Positions 1 to 10,841 of a stretch of 64,000 bases of DNA are shown here, piece after piece. This DNA is from Thermococcus barossii (lineage in GTDB: Archaea > Methanobacteriota_B > Thermococci > Thermococcales > Thermococcaceae): assembly GCF_002214465.1 (NCBI RefSeq), contig NZ_CP015101.1:1-64000 (forward strand). The letters are read 5' to 3'. A program made the translations under genes and the position numbers. The notes beneath the pieces were generated by a model. The model did not search any database and was not told the origin of the DNA. It saw only the letters and a list, made by a program, of their open reading frames with translations. How positions within the stretch are numbered: position 1 is the stretch's first letter; each line of letters starts with the position of its first letter.

Positions 1-1623
1 GGACAGCCGGTTGTTATTCTGCCCGAGGGGACTCAGAGGTACGTTGGTAGGGATGCTCAGAGGCTCAACATTCTCGCCGCGAGGATTATAGCCGAGACTG
101 TTAGGACCACCCTCGGTCCGAAGGGAATGGACAAGATGCTCGTCGACAGCCTCGGCGACATCGTCATCACCAACGACGGTGCTACAATACTCGACGAGAT
201 GGACATCCAGCACCCGGCCGCGAAGATGATGGTTGAGGTTGCGAAGACCCAGGACAAGGAGGCCGGTGATGGTACCACCACTGCCGTCGTCATCGCCGGC
301 GAGCTCCTCAGGAAGGCCGAGGAACTCCTCGACCAGAACATCCACCCAAGCATAGTCATCAAGGGTTACGCCCTCGCCGCCGAGAAGGCCCAGGAGATCC
401 TCGACGAGATCGCCAGGGACGTCGACGTTGAGGACGTCGAGATGCTCAAGAAGGCCGCCGTCACCGCGATAACCGGTAAGGCCGCCGAGGAGGAGCGCGA
501 GTACCTCGCCAACATCGCCGTCGAGGCCGTCAAGCAGGTGGCCGAGAAGGTCGACGGAACCTACAAGGTCGACCTCGACAACATCAAGTTCGAGAAGAAG
601 GAGGGTGGCAGCGTCAAGGACACCAGACTCATAAAGGGCGTCGTCATCGACAAGGAGGTTGTCCACCCGGGAATGCCAAGGAGGGTCGAGAACGCTAAGA
701 TAGCCCTCATTAACGAGGCCCTCGAGGTCAAGGAGACTGAAACAGATGCCGAGATCAGGATCACCAGCCCGGAGCAGCTCCAGGCCTTCCTCGAGCAGGA
801 GGAGAAGATGCTCCGCGAGATGGTCGAGAAGATCAAGGAGGTCGGAGCGAACGTCGTCTTCGTCCAGAAGGGCATCGACGACCTCGCCCAGCACTACCTC
901 GCCAAGTACGGCATAATGGCCGTTCGCAGGGTCAAGAAGAGCGACATGGAGAAGCTCGCGAAGGCCACCGGCGCCAAGATCGTCACCAACGTCCGCGACC
1001 TGACTCCAGAGGACCTCGGTGAGGCCGAGCTCGTCGAGCAGAGGAAGGTCGCCGGCGAGAACATGATCTTCGTCGAGGGCTGCAAGAACCCGAAGGCTGT
1101 GACCATACTCATCCGCGGTGGAACCGAGCACGTCGTTGATGAGGTCGAGCGCGCTCTGGAGGACGCCGTCAAGGTCGTCAAGGACATTGTCGAGGACGGC
1201 AAGATACTGGCAGCTGGCGGTGCGCCGGAGATCGAGCTTAGCATAAGGCTCGACGAGTTCGCCAAGGAGGTTGGCGGAAAGGAGCAGCTCGCCATCGAGG
1301 CCTTCGCCGAGGCCCTCAAGGTCATACCGAGAACCCTCGCCGAGAACGCTGGCCTCGACCCGATCGAGACCCTCGTGAAGGTCATAGCAGCGCACAAGGA
1401 GAAGGGACCGACCGTCGGCGTCGACGTCTTCGAGGGCGAGCCGGCCGACATGATGGAGCGCGGCGTCATCGCCCCGGTCAGGGTCACCAAGCAGGCCATC
1501 AAGAGCGCCAGCGAGGCTGCGATAATGATCCTCAGGATCGACGACGTCATCGCCGCCAGCAAGCTTGAGAAGGACAAGGAAGGTAAGGGCGGAAGCGAGG
1601 ACTTCGGCAGCGACCTCGACTGA
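1..1623 (+). CDS. Thermosome subunit (group II chaperonin), 5' end cut off by window
   Basis: ATP-dependent cytosolic chaperonin subunit that folds proteins inside a double ring. The reading frame is open from base 1; the first visible residues are [10 protein letters not shown], so only about five residues and the start lie outside the window. Visible family motifs are [10 protein letters not shown] and NDGATILD (nucleotide-binding), GDGTTTAVV (the catalytic Asp loop) and [10 protein letters not shown] near the C-terminal equatorial half. The tail is acidic and glycine-containing ([11 protein letters not shown]), as in Thermococcales thermosomes. Which paralogue (alpha or beta, CpkA or CpkB type) it is cannot be told here. 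A pyrimidine-rich stretch follows the stop. Confidence 0.97.
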   Translation, partial: GQPVVILPEGTQRYVGRDAQRLNILAARIIAETVRTTLGPKGMDKMLVDSLGDIVITNDGATILDEMDIQHPAAKMMVEVAKTQDKEAGDGTTTAVVIAGELLRKAEELLDQNIHPSIVIKGYALAAEKAQEILDEIARDVDVEDVEMLKKAAVTAITGKAAEEEREYLANIAVEAVKQVAEKVDGTYKVDLDNIKFEKKEGGSVKDTRLIKGVVIDKEVVHPGMPRRVENAKIALINEALEVKETETDAEIRITSPEQLQAFLEQEEKMLREMVEKIKEVGANVVFVQKGIDDLAQHYLAKYGIMAVRRVKKSDMEKLAKATGAKIVTNVRDLTPEDLGEAELVEQRKVAGENMIFVEGCKNPKAVTILIRGGTEHVVDEVERALEDAVKVVKDIVEDGKILAAGGAPEIELSIRLDEFAKEVGGKEQLAIEAFAEALKVIPRTLAENAGLDPIETLVKVIAAHKEKGPTVGVDVFEGEPADMMERGVIAPVRVTKQAIKSASEAAIMILRIDDVIAASKLEKDKEGKGGSEDFGSDLD

Positions 1624-1629
1624 AGGCCT

Positions 1630-1648
1630 TTAACTTCTTCTTTCCTTT
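1630..1648 (+). terminator. T-rich terminator after thermosome gene
   Basis: A pyrimidine tract (TTTAACTTCTTCTTTCC) begins a few bases after the thermosome stop. Oligo-T tracts without a hairpin are the usual archaeal intrinsic terminators. No stem is visible. Confidence 0.4.
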
Positions 1649-1694
1649 CGACACCTCCGAAAGGCATTTTTAGTCCAATGAGAACTTTTCTTGT

Positions 1695-2576
1695 ATGCCC
1701 TCCATTGAGGTAAGAGGCCTCTCCAAATGGTACGGCTCAAAAAAGGCCCTCAGCGACGTTTCCTTCACCGTGGAAGAGGGCGAGATAGTGGGAATAATCG
1801 GGCCCAACGGTGCCGGAAAGACGACGCTGATAAGGATTCTGAGCTGTCTCCTGAAGCCCGACTCAGGTGAGGTTAGGATTTTTGGAAGGAGGCACTGTGA
1901 AGCAAAAGACCTTTTCGCGCTCCTCCCACAGGACGTTAAGGCCCATTTCTACACGCTCACTCCGAGGGACTACGTCTACCACTACCTCAGGATGAGGGGG
2001 TTAAGCAGAAGTGAAGCCCTGCAAAGGGTCGATGAGGCCATGGAACTCTTGGGAATAGACTACGCGGACGAACCCATGTCCACCCTTTCCGGGGGCATGG
2101 TCAGGAGGGCCCTGCTGGCCATGGTCCTCTCGGCCCATGCGAGGCTCTACTTCCTGGACGAGCCCACCGTTGGCCTGGACGTCGAGAACAGGCTCAACCT
2201 GTGGGAGGTTCTCCGGAAAAAGGCGGAGGAATCAACGATAGTCATCACCAGCCACTACCTCAACGAGATATCGAGCGTCTGCGACCGCGTTCTCCTCCTG
2301 AAGGACGGCCAGGTGAAAGCCTTCGGAAGGCCCGAGAGGGTTGCAAGGGACTACCTGAGCGGTCTTCACTCGAAGATCGTCGCCTTTGAAGACGTTAAGC
2401 TTGAGGGCTTTCTCCTGAAAAAGGCCGGGAGAAATACCTACATCTACACCCGCTCCAAGCGTGAGGAGAAGGAGATAATGGAAGTCCTCGAAAGCTCAGG
2501 AGTGCCCTTCAGAAGGGAGAGTCTGACGATAGAGGACGTGTTCATCACGGGTGGTCTCGATGATGGCGCTGATTGA
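1695..2576 (+). CDS. ABC transporter ATP-binding protein
   Basis: Cytoplasmic ATPase of an ABC exporter (ABC-2 class). Walker A GPNGAGKTT lies at residues 36-44, the signature LSGGM near residue 130 and Walker B RLYFLDEPT near residue 150, followed by an H-loop region (ITSHYLNE). The roughly 70-residue C-terminal extension is typical of drug/antibiotic-type or NatA-type ATPases. A TATA-like GCATTTTTAG sits about 30 bases before the ATG, which suggests a leaderless or very short leader. The stop overlaps the following permease gene, so the two form one transport unit. The substrate cannot be inferred. Confidence 0.92.
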   Translation: MPSIEVRGLSKWYGSKKALSDVSFTVEEGEIVGIIGPNGAGKTTLIRILSCLLKPDSGEVRIFGRRHCEAKDLFALLPQDVKAHFYTLTPRDYVYHYLRMRGLSRSEALQRVDEAMELLGIDYADEPMSTLSGGMVRRALLAMVLSAHARLYFLDEPTVGLDVENRLNLWEVLRKKAEESTIVITSHYLNEISSVCDRVLLLKDGQVKAFGRPERVARDYLSGLHSKIVAFEDVKLEGFLLKKAGRNTYIYTRSKREEKEIMEVLESSGVPFRRESLTIEDVFITGGLDDGAD

Positions 2577-3242
2577 GTACTACGCCAGAGCACTGACTAG
2601 GGGGAGGTTCTCCCTCATCAGCTTCGCGATTCAGCCGCTCTCCTTCATCTTCATAGTCTACGTCGTGAGCGGGGGCAGGTTCCTGAACACTGCCCTCGCT
2701 GGAGCGGTCGTCAGCTTCATAGCCGGGGTCGGCATAGCAGACCTGGCGATAGAACTCGTTGGAATGAAGACGCGTTCGAGGTTCTACGACATCCTCATGT
2801 CCCTTCCGGGAAGCGGCTGGAAGAAAGCCCTGGGAATTTCCATAGGTATGAGCGTTCCTGCCCTGCCCTATGTCCTTCTCCTCACGGTTCTCCTCCTCAC
2901 GCGCCTTGGAGCCTGGGCAGTCCCCGGGATAATCCTCGGGATAATATCCCTCTGGCTGTGGAGCGCCGGGATAGGCTTCCTCCTTGGCGTGAGGATGAAG
3001 GAACCCGTTAGGACGATAAGGCTCTCGAACATACTCGTAACCGGTCTTACGGTGTTCCCGCCGGTTTACTATCCCCCCAGCGTTCTGCCCGATGGCTTGC
3101 CAGAATCCTCATGCTCCTCCCAACGGTGAGCGCCTCACGGCTGATATCCGGGAACGGCGATCTGGGGAATCTCCTCGTGACGACCTTCTGGGGACTCACC
3201 GGCCTGCTCTTCCTGGCTAGATTCAGGGGGCTTGAGGGGTAA
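2560..3242 (+). pseudogene. ABC-2 type permease, interrupted by one frameshift
   Basis: Membrane partner of the preceding ATPase. Preferred start is the ATG at 2560, behind GGTGG at 2551. The upstream frame runs to a stop at 3129 and encodes several hydrophobic helices (for example FIFIVYVVSG and LLLTVLLL). From about 3090 the homology-like reading continues in another frame (ARILMLLPTVSAS, then LVTTFWGLTGLLFLARF) to TAA at 3240-3242. A single missing base around 3088-3093 would restore one protein of about 228 residues, normal for this family. Either the gene is a recent pseudogene or the base call is wrong. The 3' end overlaps taw3 convergently by 20 bases. Confidence 0.75.
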
Positions 3243-3825
3243 GCCCACCTATTTCCTCCTCCAACCTCTTCAGCTTCCCCTTGAATCTCCTCACCTGGGA
3301 GTTGGCAATGGCGACGATTCTCTCGATGTACGCCTCATCAACCCAGAGCTCCCCCTCCGCTCCGAGCGGAACGTCCATCCTCTCCGTCGAGCGAATCTCA
3401 ACGAGGAGCTTCCTGTGGCTGACGCTCTTTATGTTGGAGTACTTGAAGCCGAGGCCTATAGCCAGGTTAAGGAGCCTTACCGCATCTTCGAGCGTTCTCG
3501 CGCCGACGTGGAGGATAGGGCTCCTCACCATGAACCAGAGCTGACCGCTGGAGTGCTTTTTGATGGCTTCAATGACTTCTCCGAGCTCGACTTCCCTGTG
3601 CCACTTGCCGAGCCAGACGGAATTAACCTTGTCTCCAAAGTCGGGCATCTCCATGACCGAAATCCTGCCTGAGCATGAGCTCGTCGTGAAGTAGTTCTCA
3701 AGGGCGTTGAGCTTCTCCAGAAGAGGTATTATGTCCTCATCAACCTTGTTCTCGGCCAAAGCCTTCCTCAGGTCTTCCATTGCTTTAGCCTTCTGCTCGT
3801 CGAAGTTCTTCGTATAGAGGAACAT
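3223..3825 (-). CDS. taw3: tRNA wybutosine-synthesizing protein 3 (Taw3), N4-methyltransferase
   Basis: SAM-dependent methyltransferase of the archaeal wyosine pathway, acting on the modified G37 of tRNA-Phe. The 200-residue length and the motifs TTSSCSGRISVME, LWFMVRSPILHV and the central SVSHRKLLVEI are characteristic of the TYW3/Taw3 family. The start at 3825 has an AGGTGTGAAGA ribosome site just upstream. A 26-base palindrome (3858-3883) lies between this gene and the helicase upstream. The earlier pathway enzyme Taw1 is encoded elsewhere in this window (43363-44364). Confidence 0.93.
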   Translation of the reverse strand: MFLYTKNFDEQKAKAMEDLRKALAENKVDEDIIPLLEKLNALENYFTTSSCSGRISVMEMPDFGDKVNSVWLGKWHREVELGEVIEAIKKHSSGQLWFMVRSPILHVGARTLEDAVRLLNLAIGLGFKYSNIKSVSHRKLLVEIRSTERMDVPLGAEGELWVDEAYIERIVAIANSQVRRFKGKLKRLEEEIGGLTPQAP

Positions 3826-3857
3826 TCTTCACACCTGCCCGCCATTTTGACAGGGTG

Positions 3858-3883
3858 TACCCCCGGAACATGTTTCGGGGGTA
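3858..3883. promoter_or_regulatory. 26-bp near-perfect palindrome in taw3 leader
   Basis: TACCCCCGGAACA is followed directly by TGTTTCGGGGGTA; 12 of 13 pairs match, and the thirteenth would be a G-U pair in RNA. On the minus strand it lies after the helicase stop and before the taw3 start, about where transcription from the TATA-like CCTTTTTAATGG (around 3884-3896) would begin. It could be a protein-binding operator, an RNA hairpin ending helicase transcripts, or both. Confidence 0.55.
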
Positions 3884-3887
3884 TCCA

Positions 3888-6026
3888 TTAAAAAGGATTG
3901 TAGGGTGCGTCCCCATAGATTGACTGCATTCTGTCCCTGTCCTTTTCCCTGGCTTTTTCGGCATCTTTTGGAACGTCTATTGACTCTTCCGTCTCCGAAA
4001 TCCCAAGAATTCCCCTCACGTGGTCTATGGATATACTTGCTGGTGGTTCGGTTAGTTCTTTTGCATCAACCACCGTCTCCCTCTCCTCTACAAACTCCAC
4101 CAGCCTCTTGTAGGTCGCGTGTGCGCTTAGAGTCGAGGAATCGCCTATCAAAATCAGCTTCCTCTTAGCCCTCGTCAGCGAAACATTCAGCCTTCTCAAG
4201 TCCTTTAGGAAACCGAGCTCCCTACGCCTGTTCGAGCGGACGAATGATAGAATGACAACTTCCTTCTCCCTGCCCTGGTAGCCGTCAACTGTTTTTACCT
4301 CAACTTCCTCTGGCAGGAGCGAGCTTATTAAGTCCCGCTGGTCGTCGTAGGGCGTTATGACCCCGATCCACTCGGGCCTAACGCCGAGCTTCAACAGCCT
4401 TTCAATCGCCTCCCTAACGAGCCGGGCCTCAAGCGGGTTCTCTCTACTCTCGCTGCCATACCTCTGTCTCTCGAAGCGGTCCTCCCTTCTGGCCGTGTCG
4501 ATGAAAACCAGCACGTTTCCAGGCTTGAGGACTTCGGCCCAGACATCGTCCCCATCAGGCGACTCCACGCCCAGATCCGCCAGCGTTATTTCCCTAACGC
4601 TCTCGTCGGCTTCTATTCTGCCGTCGTAGAACTCCCTGCTGGGAAACTCCATAAGGCGCTCGTTCATCCTGTACTGGACGGTGAGCATCTCGCTTTTCTC
4701 AGGATAGCGCTCGATCAGGCCCTCGAAGAGGGTCCTGCTCAGCTCCTTAGCCTTCTCGCTGAGTATCGTCGGCGGCAGCTGTTTGTGGTCTCCAGCCAAG
4801 ACGAAGCGCCTCGCGCGGTTTATCGGGATGAGCACGCTCGGTATCGTCGCCTGCGTCGCCTCGTCTATTACCGCGACATCGTAGGGGCCGTAGTCAACGA
4901 CGTCGAGGCCAGCAGAGGCGTTCGTCGTCAGAACGACATCCGCTTCCCTTATGATTTCTCTCGCGATTCTCTCCTCCAGCTTTCTGGCCTCGTCAAAGGT
5001 CTTCTGAACCCGCTCGTTGAGCCTTATCCACTCCGCCATCTCGCGGATCAGGCGGGCTGGAACACCCCTAGTCCCGATCCCTTTCGAGGCCAGCCTGAGG
5101 ATTTCCCTGTCGCTCAGCCCCCGCCTGTACTTTGGAGATGGCTTCGTGAATGTGTCGCGCTTTTCAGCGAGGTTCTGCCCGATGACGCGAAGCTCCCTCA
5201 GCTCGCCGTACAGCTCGTGCCGGGTTATGAGGTAAGCCAGGGTCGTCTCGTGGAGATTCTTAGAGACCCTGCTCGGATGGCCGATGCGCACAACCTTTAA
5301 ACCAGAATTGGCCAAGCGCTCAACGAGGTTATCAACGGCCACGTTGCTCTCGGCGGTCGCCAAGACCTTGTTCCCCTTCGCTACTTCCTGTCGTATCAGC
5401 TCAACGAGCGTCCTCGTTTTTCCTGTTCCGAACGGCCCGTGAATCAGGAAGAAGTCATCGCTACCCAAAGCCCTCGCCACAGCTTTCCTCTGGCTCGCGT
5501 TCAGGTTTCTGTCAAAGGGAGTAAAATCGACCTCCCCACTCTCCTCAGGCTCTCTCAAACCGAGGTAGAGCTCCAGCGCCTTCCTCCCGCTATCCCTCAG
5601 GCTGTCCAGGTTCTCAAGCCATCTCTTAAAGGTTATGTCGTTGGCGTAGAGGTCGAGACGGACACCCTTCAGTGCCCACTCCGGGACCGTTTCCAAAGCC
5701 ACGGTTATGAAGCGCTTCCCCTTCTCCACGACCGTCCCGATCAGGTCGCTCTTGAGGGGGTCCCTCTTGCTCACAACCACAAGGTCGCCGACGCTTATCT
5801 CGGTCTTTATCTCCCTGTCGCGGCCGTATTTGACGAGGAAGTAGCCAAGCTCCTCGCCAACGACCTTGCCGTTGAGGCCAAGGATCGCCCTGCCCACCTT
5901 CTCCCTCTCGCGCCCGCTAAGCCGCCTCATTTCAGCCCTCATCGCCTCTATCTCGGCCTTCCTCTCCATTTCGATGAGGACCTTGAGGTGAGAGATGAAC
6001 TCGGTTAGGGTTTCGTTTTCTCTCAT
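3888..6026 (-). CDS. IGHMBP2/Upf1-like superfamily 1 DNA/RNA helicase
   Basis: ATP-dependent helicase of SF1B (IGHMBP2/Dna2/Nam7 group), 712 residues. Visible motifs in order are: N-terminal beta-barrel (1B-like) region (residues 60-150), Walker [11 protein letters not shown], motif [11 protein letters not shown], motif [12 protein letters not shown], motif [23 protein letters not shown], and motif [12 protein letters not shown]. It is expected to act in the cytoplasm on nucleic acid; the biological substrate in archaea is unsettled. Start at 6026 has GGGAGGAAAG immediately upstream and a TATA-like AACCTTTTAAACGG further up. It appears monocistronic. Confidence 0.93.
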   Translation of the reverse strand: MRENETLTEFISHLKVLIEMERKAEIEAMRAEMRRLSGREREKVGRAILGLNGKVVGEELGYFLVKYGRDREIKTEISVGDLVVVSKRDPLKSDLIGTVVEKGKRFITVALETVPEWALKGVRLDLYANDITFKRWLENLDSLRDSGRKALELYLGLREPEESGEVDFTPFDRNLNASQRKAVARALGSDDFFLIHGPFGTGKTRTLVELIRQEVAKGNKVLATAESNVAVDNLVERLANSGLKVVRIGHPSRVSKNLHETTLAYLITRHELYGELRELRVIGQNLAEKRDTFTKPSPKYRRGLSDREILRLASKGIGTRGVPARLIREMAEWIRLNERVQKTFDEARKLEERIAREIIREADVVLTTNASAGLDVVDYGPYDVAVIDEATQATIPSVLIPINRARRFVLAGDHKQLPPTILSEKAKELSRTLFEGLIERYPEKSEMLTVQYRMNERLMEFPSREFYDGRIEADESVREITLADLGVESPDGDDVWAEVLKPGNVLVFIDTARREDRFERQRYGSESRENPLEARLVREAIERLLKLGVRPEWIGVITPYDDQRDLISSLLPEEVEVKTVDGYQGREKEVVILSFVRSNRRRELGFLKDLRRLNVSLTRAKRKLILIGDSSTLSAHATYKRLVEFVEERETVVDAKELTEPPASISIDHVRGILGISETEESIDVPKDAEKAREKDRDRMQSIYGDAPYNPF

Positions 6027-6157
6027 CTTTCCTCCCGATGGGCGAAGAGAAGAGCCGTTTAAAAGGTTGAGGGTGGTCAGCCCATGCGAGTTTCCTCACC
6101 GCTCGGACGAAACTTCCCTCATCATCCCAAGAAGAGTAGAGAAAGGGGGTTAAAAAG

Positions 6158-6494
6158 CTAAGCCCTCTCCGAGGAAATCACCGAGACTATGTCCCTGTGG
6201 AAGGATCTCAGTGCCTTCCAGTGGCGTTCGTCTATCTCGTCGCTCCACGATACCCGCCTGTAGAACCTTTCCAGGTCGTCGAGCAGGTACTCCAGGTACT
6301 CCCTGCGTCCCCTCTCCACACCGACGCCGTTGCTCAAGAGCTTGCCCCTCAGAAACGGCATGACCTCCGACGGCCGGCCGAGAGCCGCCCAGAAGAGACC
6401 TTCCTTCAGGATTTCATCCAACAGTTCCTCAAAACCAAAGCCACTTACCTTAGAGACCTTCTCCTTAGCGATGGGTTTGGTACTCCCTCCTCAT
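6158..6494 (-). pseudogene. Small conserved-looking protein, apparently frameshifted near its start
   Basis: Function not recognised. The main open frame gives 87 residues from a TTG at 6421 (LDEILKEGLFWAALGRPSE...), but coding-like sequence continues upstream in the same frame (KPIAKEKVSKVSGFGFEEL) with no start codon before a stop. In another frame an ATG at 6494 has an ideal GGTGA site six bases before it, and a strong promoter lies just behind that. Removing one G from the GGG at 6485-6487 joins them into a protein of about 111 residues starting MRRSTKPIAKEKVSKV. So either one base is extra (error or mutation), or translation really begins at TTG. The protein is soluble, with a basic and aromatic middle and no visible motif. 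Confidence 0.55.
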
Positions 6495-6525
6495 GGCGAA
6501 TCACCGAAGATAGAAGAGCCTCTCA

Positions 6526-6541
6526 GTATTTTAGCCTTTCG
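6526..6541 (-). promoter_or_regulatory. BRE/TATA promoter of the small gene ending at 6158
   Basis: On the minus strand the sequence reads CGAAAGGCTAAAATAC, a good archaeal BRE plus TATA element. The predicted transcription start about 25 bases on falls next to the GGTGA at 6501-6505, ten or so bases before the ATG at 6494. This supports the ATG at 6494 as the ancestral start. Confidence 0.6.
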
Positions 6542-6632
6542 AATCTTTTTTTGTCAGTGTGTCAGAATTGAAAAGGAAAGGGGATTTATTTTGGATGATC
6601 GTCAAACAATGAAAGCCCGTGAGGGATTATCG

Positions 6633-6704
6633 TCATGCTATGGCCAGCAGGAGCACCACTATGGCAATCGGGGCCACATAGGCTAGAGCCCTGGCTAGGT
6701 TCAT
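6633..6704 (-). CDS. 23-residue single-helix membrane peptide
   Basis: Micro-ORF. Translation is MNLARALAYVAPIA followed by a strongly hydrophobic end (IVVLLLAIA), which is one membrane-spanning helix after a short basic N-terminus. The ATG at 6704 is preceded by GGTGG with a five-base spacer, and a promoter-like AAAGCTTTTAAACC lies about 45 bases upstream (near 6735-6750). It sits alone between the small gene at 6158 and guaB. The combination of promoter, ribosome site and clean helix argues for a real gene. Function unknown. Confidence 0.6.
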   Translation of the reverse strand: MNLARALAYVAPIAIVVLLLAIA

Positions 6705-6863
6705 TGGAACCACCGGGGATGGGGAGTGTTTCTGGTTTAAAAGCTTTACGTTTGTAAAATTCAACTAAAAGGGGTTGGAAGTTCGAACCCTATCTCAAAA
6801 AACCGAGAAAGGTTCGGCCGGAAAATGGGAAACCCTTAAAAACCCCTGTCAGGTTCATGTTAA

Positions 6864-8348
<1,485 letters not shown>

Positions 8349-8417
8349 ACCTTCCCTCCCCAGTTCCTTTTGAAAACCGTTATAAGGCGTTTCTCCGATT
8401 CCCGCTCGGGGGAGAGA

Positions 8418-9818
8418 ATGGGAGGAGTCGGGATAATCGGTGGGGGCGCGGCTGCTCTGACCGCCGCCATAGCCCTTGCGAGGAGAGGTTTTGACGTCAC
8501 GGTCATAGGTAAGGGGTTCAAAAACACGAACTCCTACCTTGCCCAGGCGGGGATAGCCTTTCCGATTCTCGATGGAGATTCCCTGAGGGCGCACTTTCTG
8601 GATACCGTCCGGGCAGGGAAGTACCTCAACGATGAAGAAACGGTCTGGAACGTCCTGAGCAAGTCCACGGAGGCTCACGATTTCCTGACTTCCCTCGGGC
8701 TTGAGTTCGAGGCCAATGAGACCGAGGGCGGGCATTCCTTCCACAGGGTTTTCACGATAAAGAACGAGACCGGGAAGCACATCATGAACGTGCTCCACAT
8801 AGCCGCCCTGGAGAGCGGGGTCAACTTCGTCGAGGGCTTCGCTGAAGAGCTGGCCGTAAGGGATAGAAAGGCCTACGGAGTCTTCCTCGACGGTGAGCTT
8901 CTCAAGTTTGATGCCACCGTTATAGCCACGGGCGGCTTCGCTTCGCTCTTCAAGTACACGGCCGGTTCCCCCTTCAACGTTGGCCTGCTCATAGGTGACG
9001 CGATCCTGAAGGGTGCTCCCGCAAGGGATCTGGAGTTTGTCCAGTTCCATCCCACAGGCTTCATGGGGAAGGGGGGCGTCAAGCTCGTGAGCGAGGCCGT
9101 CAGGGGGGCTGGAGCTAAGCTCGTGACGGATGACGGCGAGCGCTTCGTGAACGAGCTCTCCACGAGGGACATCGTGGCGAGGGCCATATACCGGCAGATG
9201 CAAGCTGGAAAGAGGGTCTATCTCGATGCAACTGGCATAGAGGACTTCAAACGTAAGTTCCCCCAGATATACGCCTTCCTCATCAAGGAGGGCATAGATC
9301 CCTCCAAAGACCCCATTCCGGTCTTTCCAATAGCTCACTACACCATCGGCGGAGTGGCGGTTGACCCCTGGTATCGTACGGGCATCGAAAACCTCTATGC
9401 GATAGGCGAGGCCATGAGCAACGGCTTCCACGGAGCGAACAGACTTGCCAGCAACTCGCTCCTTGAGTGCATCGTGAGTGGACTTGAAGTTGCCAGAACC
9501 ATAGCGAGAGATAGGCCGAGGCTTGGCGGGGTTCCAGAGGTTCCCTACACCTTCAACTCCCTTGGGGACGTTGATGCCCTCCGCGACGTGCTCTGGGAGC
9601 ACGCTGGCATTGTGAGGACTGCCAGCAACTTGAGGGCCGGCCTGGAAAAGCTTGGCGAGATCGAGGCTGACCCGAGGCTTAAGCTGCTCGCGAGGGGTGT
9701 TCTTGAGTGTGCTTTGGCAAGAGAAGAGAGCAGGGGGAGCCACTACCGCGAGGACTTTCCAGCTATGAGTAAATCCTTCGAGAGGCCGAGCTTCTTCGAT
9801 GGGAGGTGCAGGCTCTAA
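8418..9818 (+). CDS. nadB: L-aspartate oxidase
   Basis: FAD enzyme that oxidises L-aspartate to iminoaspartate, the first step of NAD synthesis. The N-terminal dinucleotide fold GIIGGGAAALTAA, the central FHPTGF, the RGAGAKLVTDDGERFVNE region and the C-terminal HGANRLASNSLLEC match the succinate dehydrogenase/aspartate oxidase family. ATG at 8418 follows GGGGGAGAGA; a longer open frame upstream contains the likely TATA (CCGTTATAAGG), so the earlier start is rejected. At 466 residues it is slightly short, as in other Thermococcales. First gene of nadB-nadA-nadC, although nadA and nadC also have good upstream signals. Confidence 0.95.
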   Translation: MGGVGIIGGGAAALTAAIALARRGFDVTVIGKGFKNTNSYLAQAGIAFPILDGDSLRAHFLDTVRAGKYLNDEETVWNVLSKSTEAHDFLTSLGLEFEANETEGGHSFHRVFTIKNETGKHIMNVLHIAALESGVNFVEGFAEELAVRDRKAYGVFLDGELLKFDATVIATGGFASLFKYTAGSPFNVGLLIGDAILKGAPARDLEFVQFHPTGFMGKGGVKLVSEAVRGAGAKLVTDDGERFVNELSTRDIVARAIYRQMQAGKRVYLDATGIEDFKRKFPQIYAFLIKEGIDPSKDPIPVFPIAHYTIGGVAVDPWYRTGIENLYAIGEAMSNGFHGANRLASNSLLECIVSGLEVARTIARDRPRLGGVPEVPYTFNSLGDVDALRDVLWEHAGIVRTASNLRAGLEKLGEIEADPRLKLLARGVLECALAREESRGSHYREDFPAMSKSFERPSFFDGRCRL

Positions 9819-9881
9819 CCAAAGGTGGCCAACAACCTTTTAATCCCCCTTATTCTACCACAATCCAAGCGAGGTGAGAGT

Positions 9882-10790
9882 ATGGAGAAGGAGACGCTCA
9901 TAGCCGAGATTGAACGTCTCAAGGAAGAGAAGAACGCTATAATCATGGCCCACAACTACCAGCTGCCCGAGATTCAGGATATAGCGGACTTCCTCGGCGA
10001 CAGCCTGGAGCTCGCGAGGAAGGCTGTGAACGTTGATGCCGACGTCATAGTCTTCGCCGGCGTCGACTTCATGGCCGAAACCGCCAAAATCCTCAATCCG
10101 GAGAAGACCGTCCTCCTGCCGGCGAGGAGGGCAACCTGCGCGATGGCCAACATGCTGAAGGTCGAGCACATCCTCAAGGCCAAGGAGCAGTACCCGGACG
10201 CGCCCGTGGTTCTCTACGTAAACACCACCGCCGAGACCAAGGCCTACGCCGACGTTACGGTTACCTCCGCCAACGCCGTCAAAATAGTGGAGAAGCTCGA
10301 TTCTGATGTCATCATCTTCGGTCCCGACAAAAACTTGGCCCACTACGTCGCCAAGGTCACCGGAAAGAAGGTCATCCCCGTCCCCGAGTACGGCCACTGC
10401 TACGTGCACAGGCAGTTTACCCCTGAGGACGTTGAGAGGGCCAAAAAGCTCTATCCGAACGCCAAGCTGATGGTTCACCCGGAGTGCGAGCCGGAGGTGC
10501 AGGAGAGGGCCGACATCATAGTCTCCACGGGCGGAATGATAAGGCGCGCATCGGAATGGAACGAGTGGGTGGTATTCACCGAGCACGAGATGGTTTACCG
10601 CCTTCAGAAGCTCTATCCGGAGGTCAAGTTTCACCCGGCTAAAGAAGACGCGGTCTGCATCGGCATGAAGGCGATAACGCTCAACCACATCTACGAGTCG
10701 CTCAGGGACATGAAATACGAGGTTGAAGTGCCCAAAGAGACAGCCGAGAAAGCTAAGAGGGTCATTGAGAAGATGCTGGAGATGAGTTAA
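9882..10790 (+). CDS. nadA: Quinolinate synthase
   Basis: 4Fe-4S enzyme condensing iminoaspartate with dihydroxyacetone phosphate to quinolinate. 302 residues. The three cluster cysteines are Cys86 (RRATCAMAN), Cys173 (YGHCYVHR) and Cys259 (DAVCIGMK), with spacing identical to characterised Pyrococcus enzymes. MAHNYQ near the N-terminus and TNT/STGG elements complete the substrate pocket. ATG at 9882 has GAGGTGAGAGT before it. CAACCTTTTAATCC about 45 bases upstream could be its own promoter in addition to read-through from nadB. Confidence 0.97.
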   Translation: MEKETLIAEIERLKEEKNAIIMAHNYQLPEIQDIADFLGDSLELARKAVNVDADVIVFAGVDFMAETAKILNPEKTVLLPARRATCAMANMLKVEHILKAKEQYPDAPVVLYVNTTAETKAYADVTVTSANAVKIVEKLDSDVIIFGPDKNLAHYVAKVTGKKVIPVPEYGHCYVHRQFTPEDVERAKKLYPNAKLMVHPECEPEVQERADIIVSTGGMIRRASEWNEWVVFTEHEMVYRLQKLYPEVKFHPAKEDAVCIGMKAITLNHIYESLRDMKYEVEVPKETAEKAKRVIEKMLEMS

Positions 10791-10841
10791 GTCTGGAGGG
10801 AAAATATTTCGGCGATTTTGTTAAGTGTGGAGGGAAACTTC

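Noticed and set aside
6771-6805. tRNA T-arm-like GGTTGGAAGTTCGAACC near the guaB promoter
   Set aside because: The loop is nine bases rather than seven and no acceptor, D-arm or anticodon arm surrounds it; not a tRNA or an attachment-site remnant I can support.
8370-8417. Upstream start of nadB
   Set aside because: Covers the probable TATA box; the ATG at 8418 has a proper ribosome site and begins the dinucleotide-binding fold.
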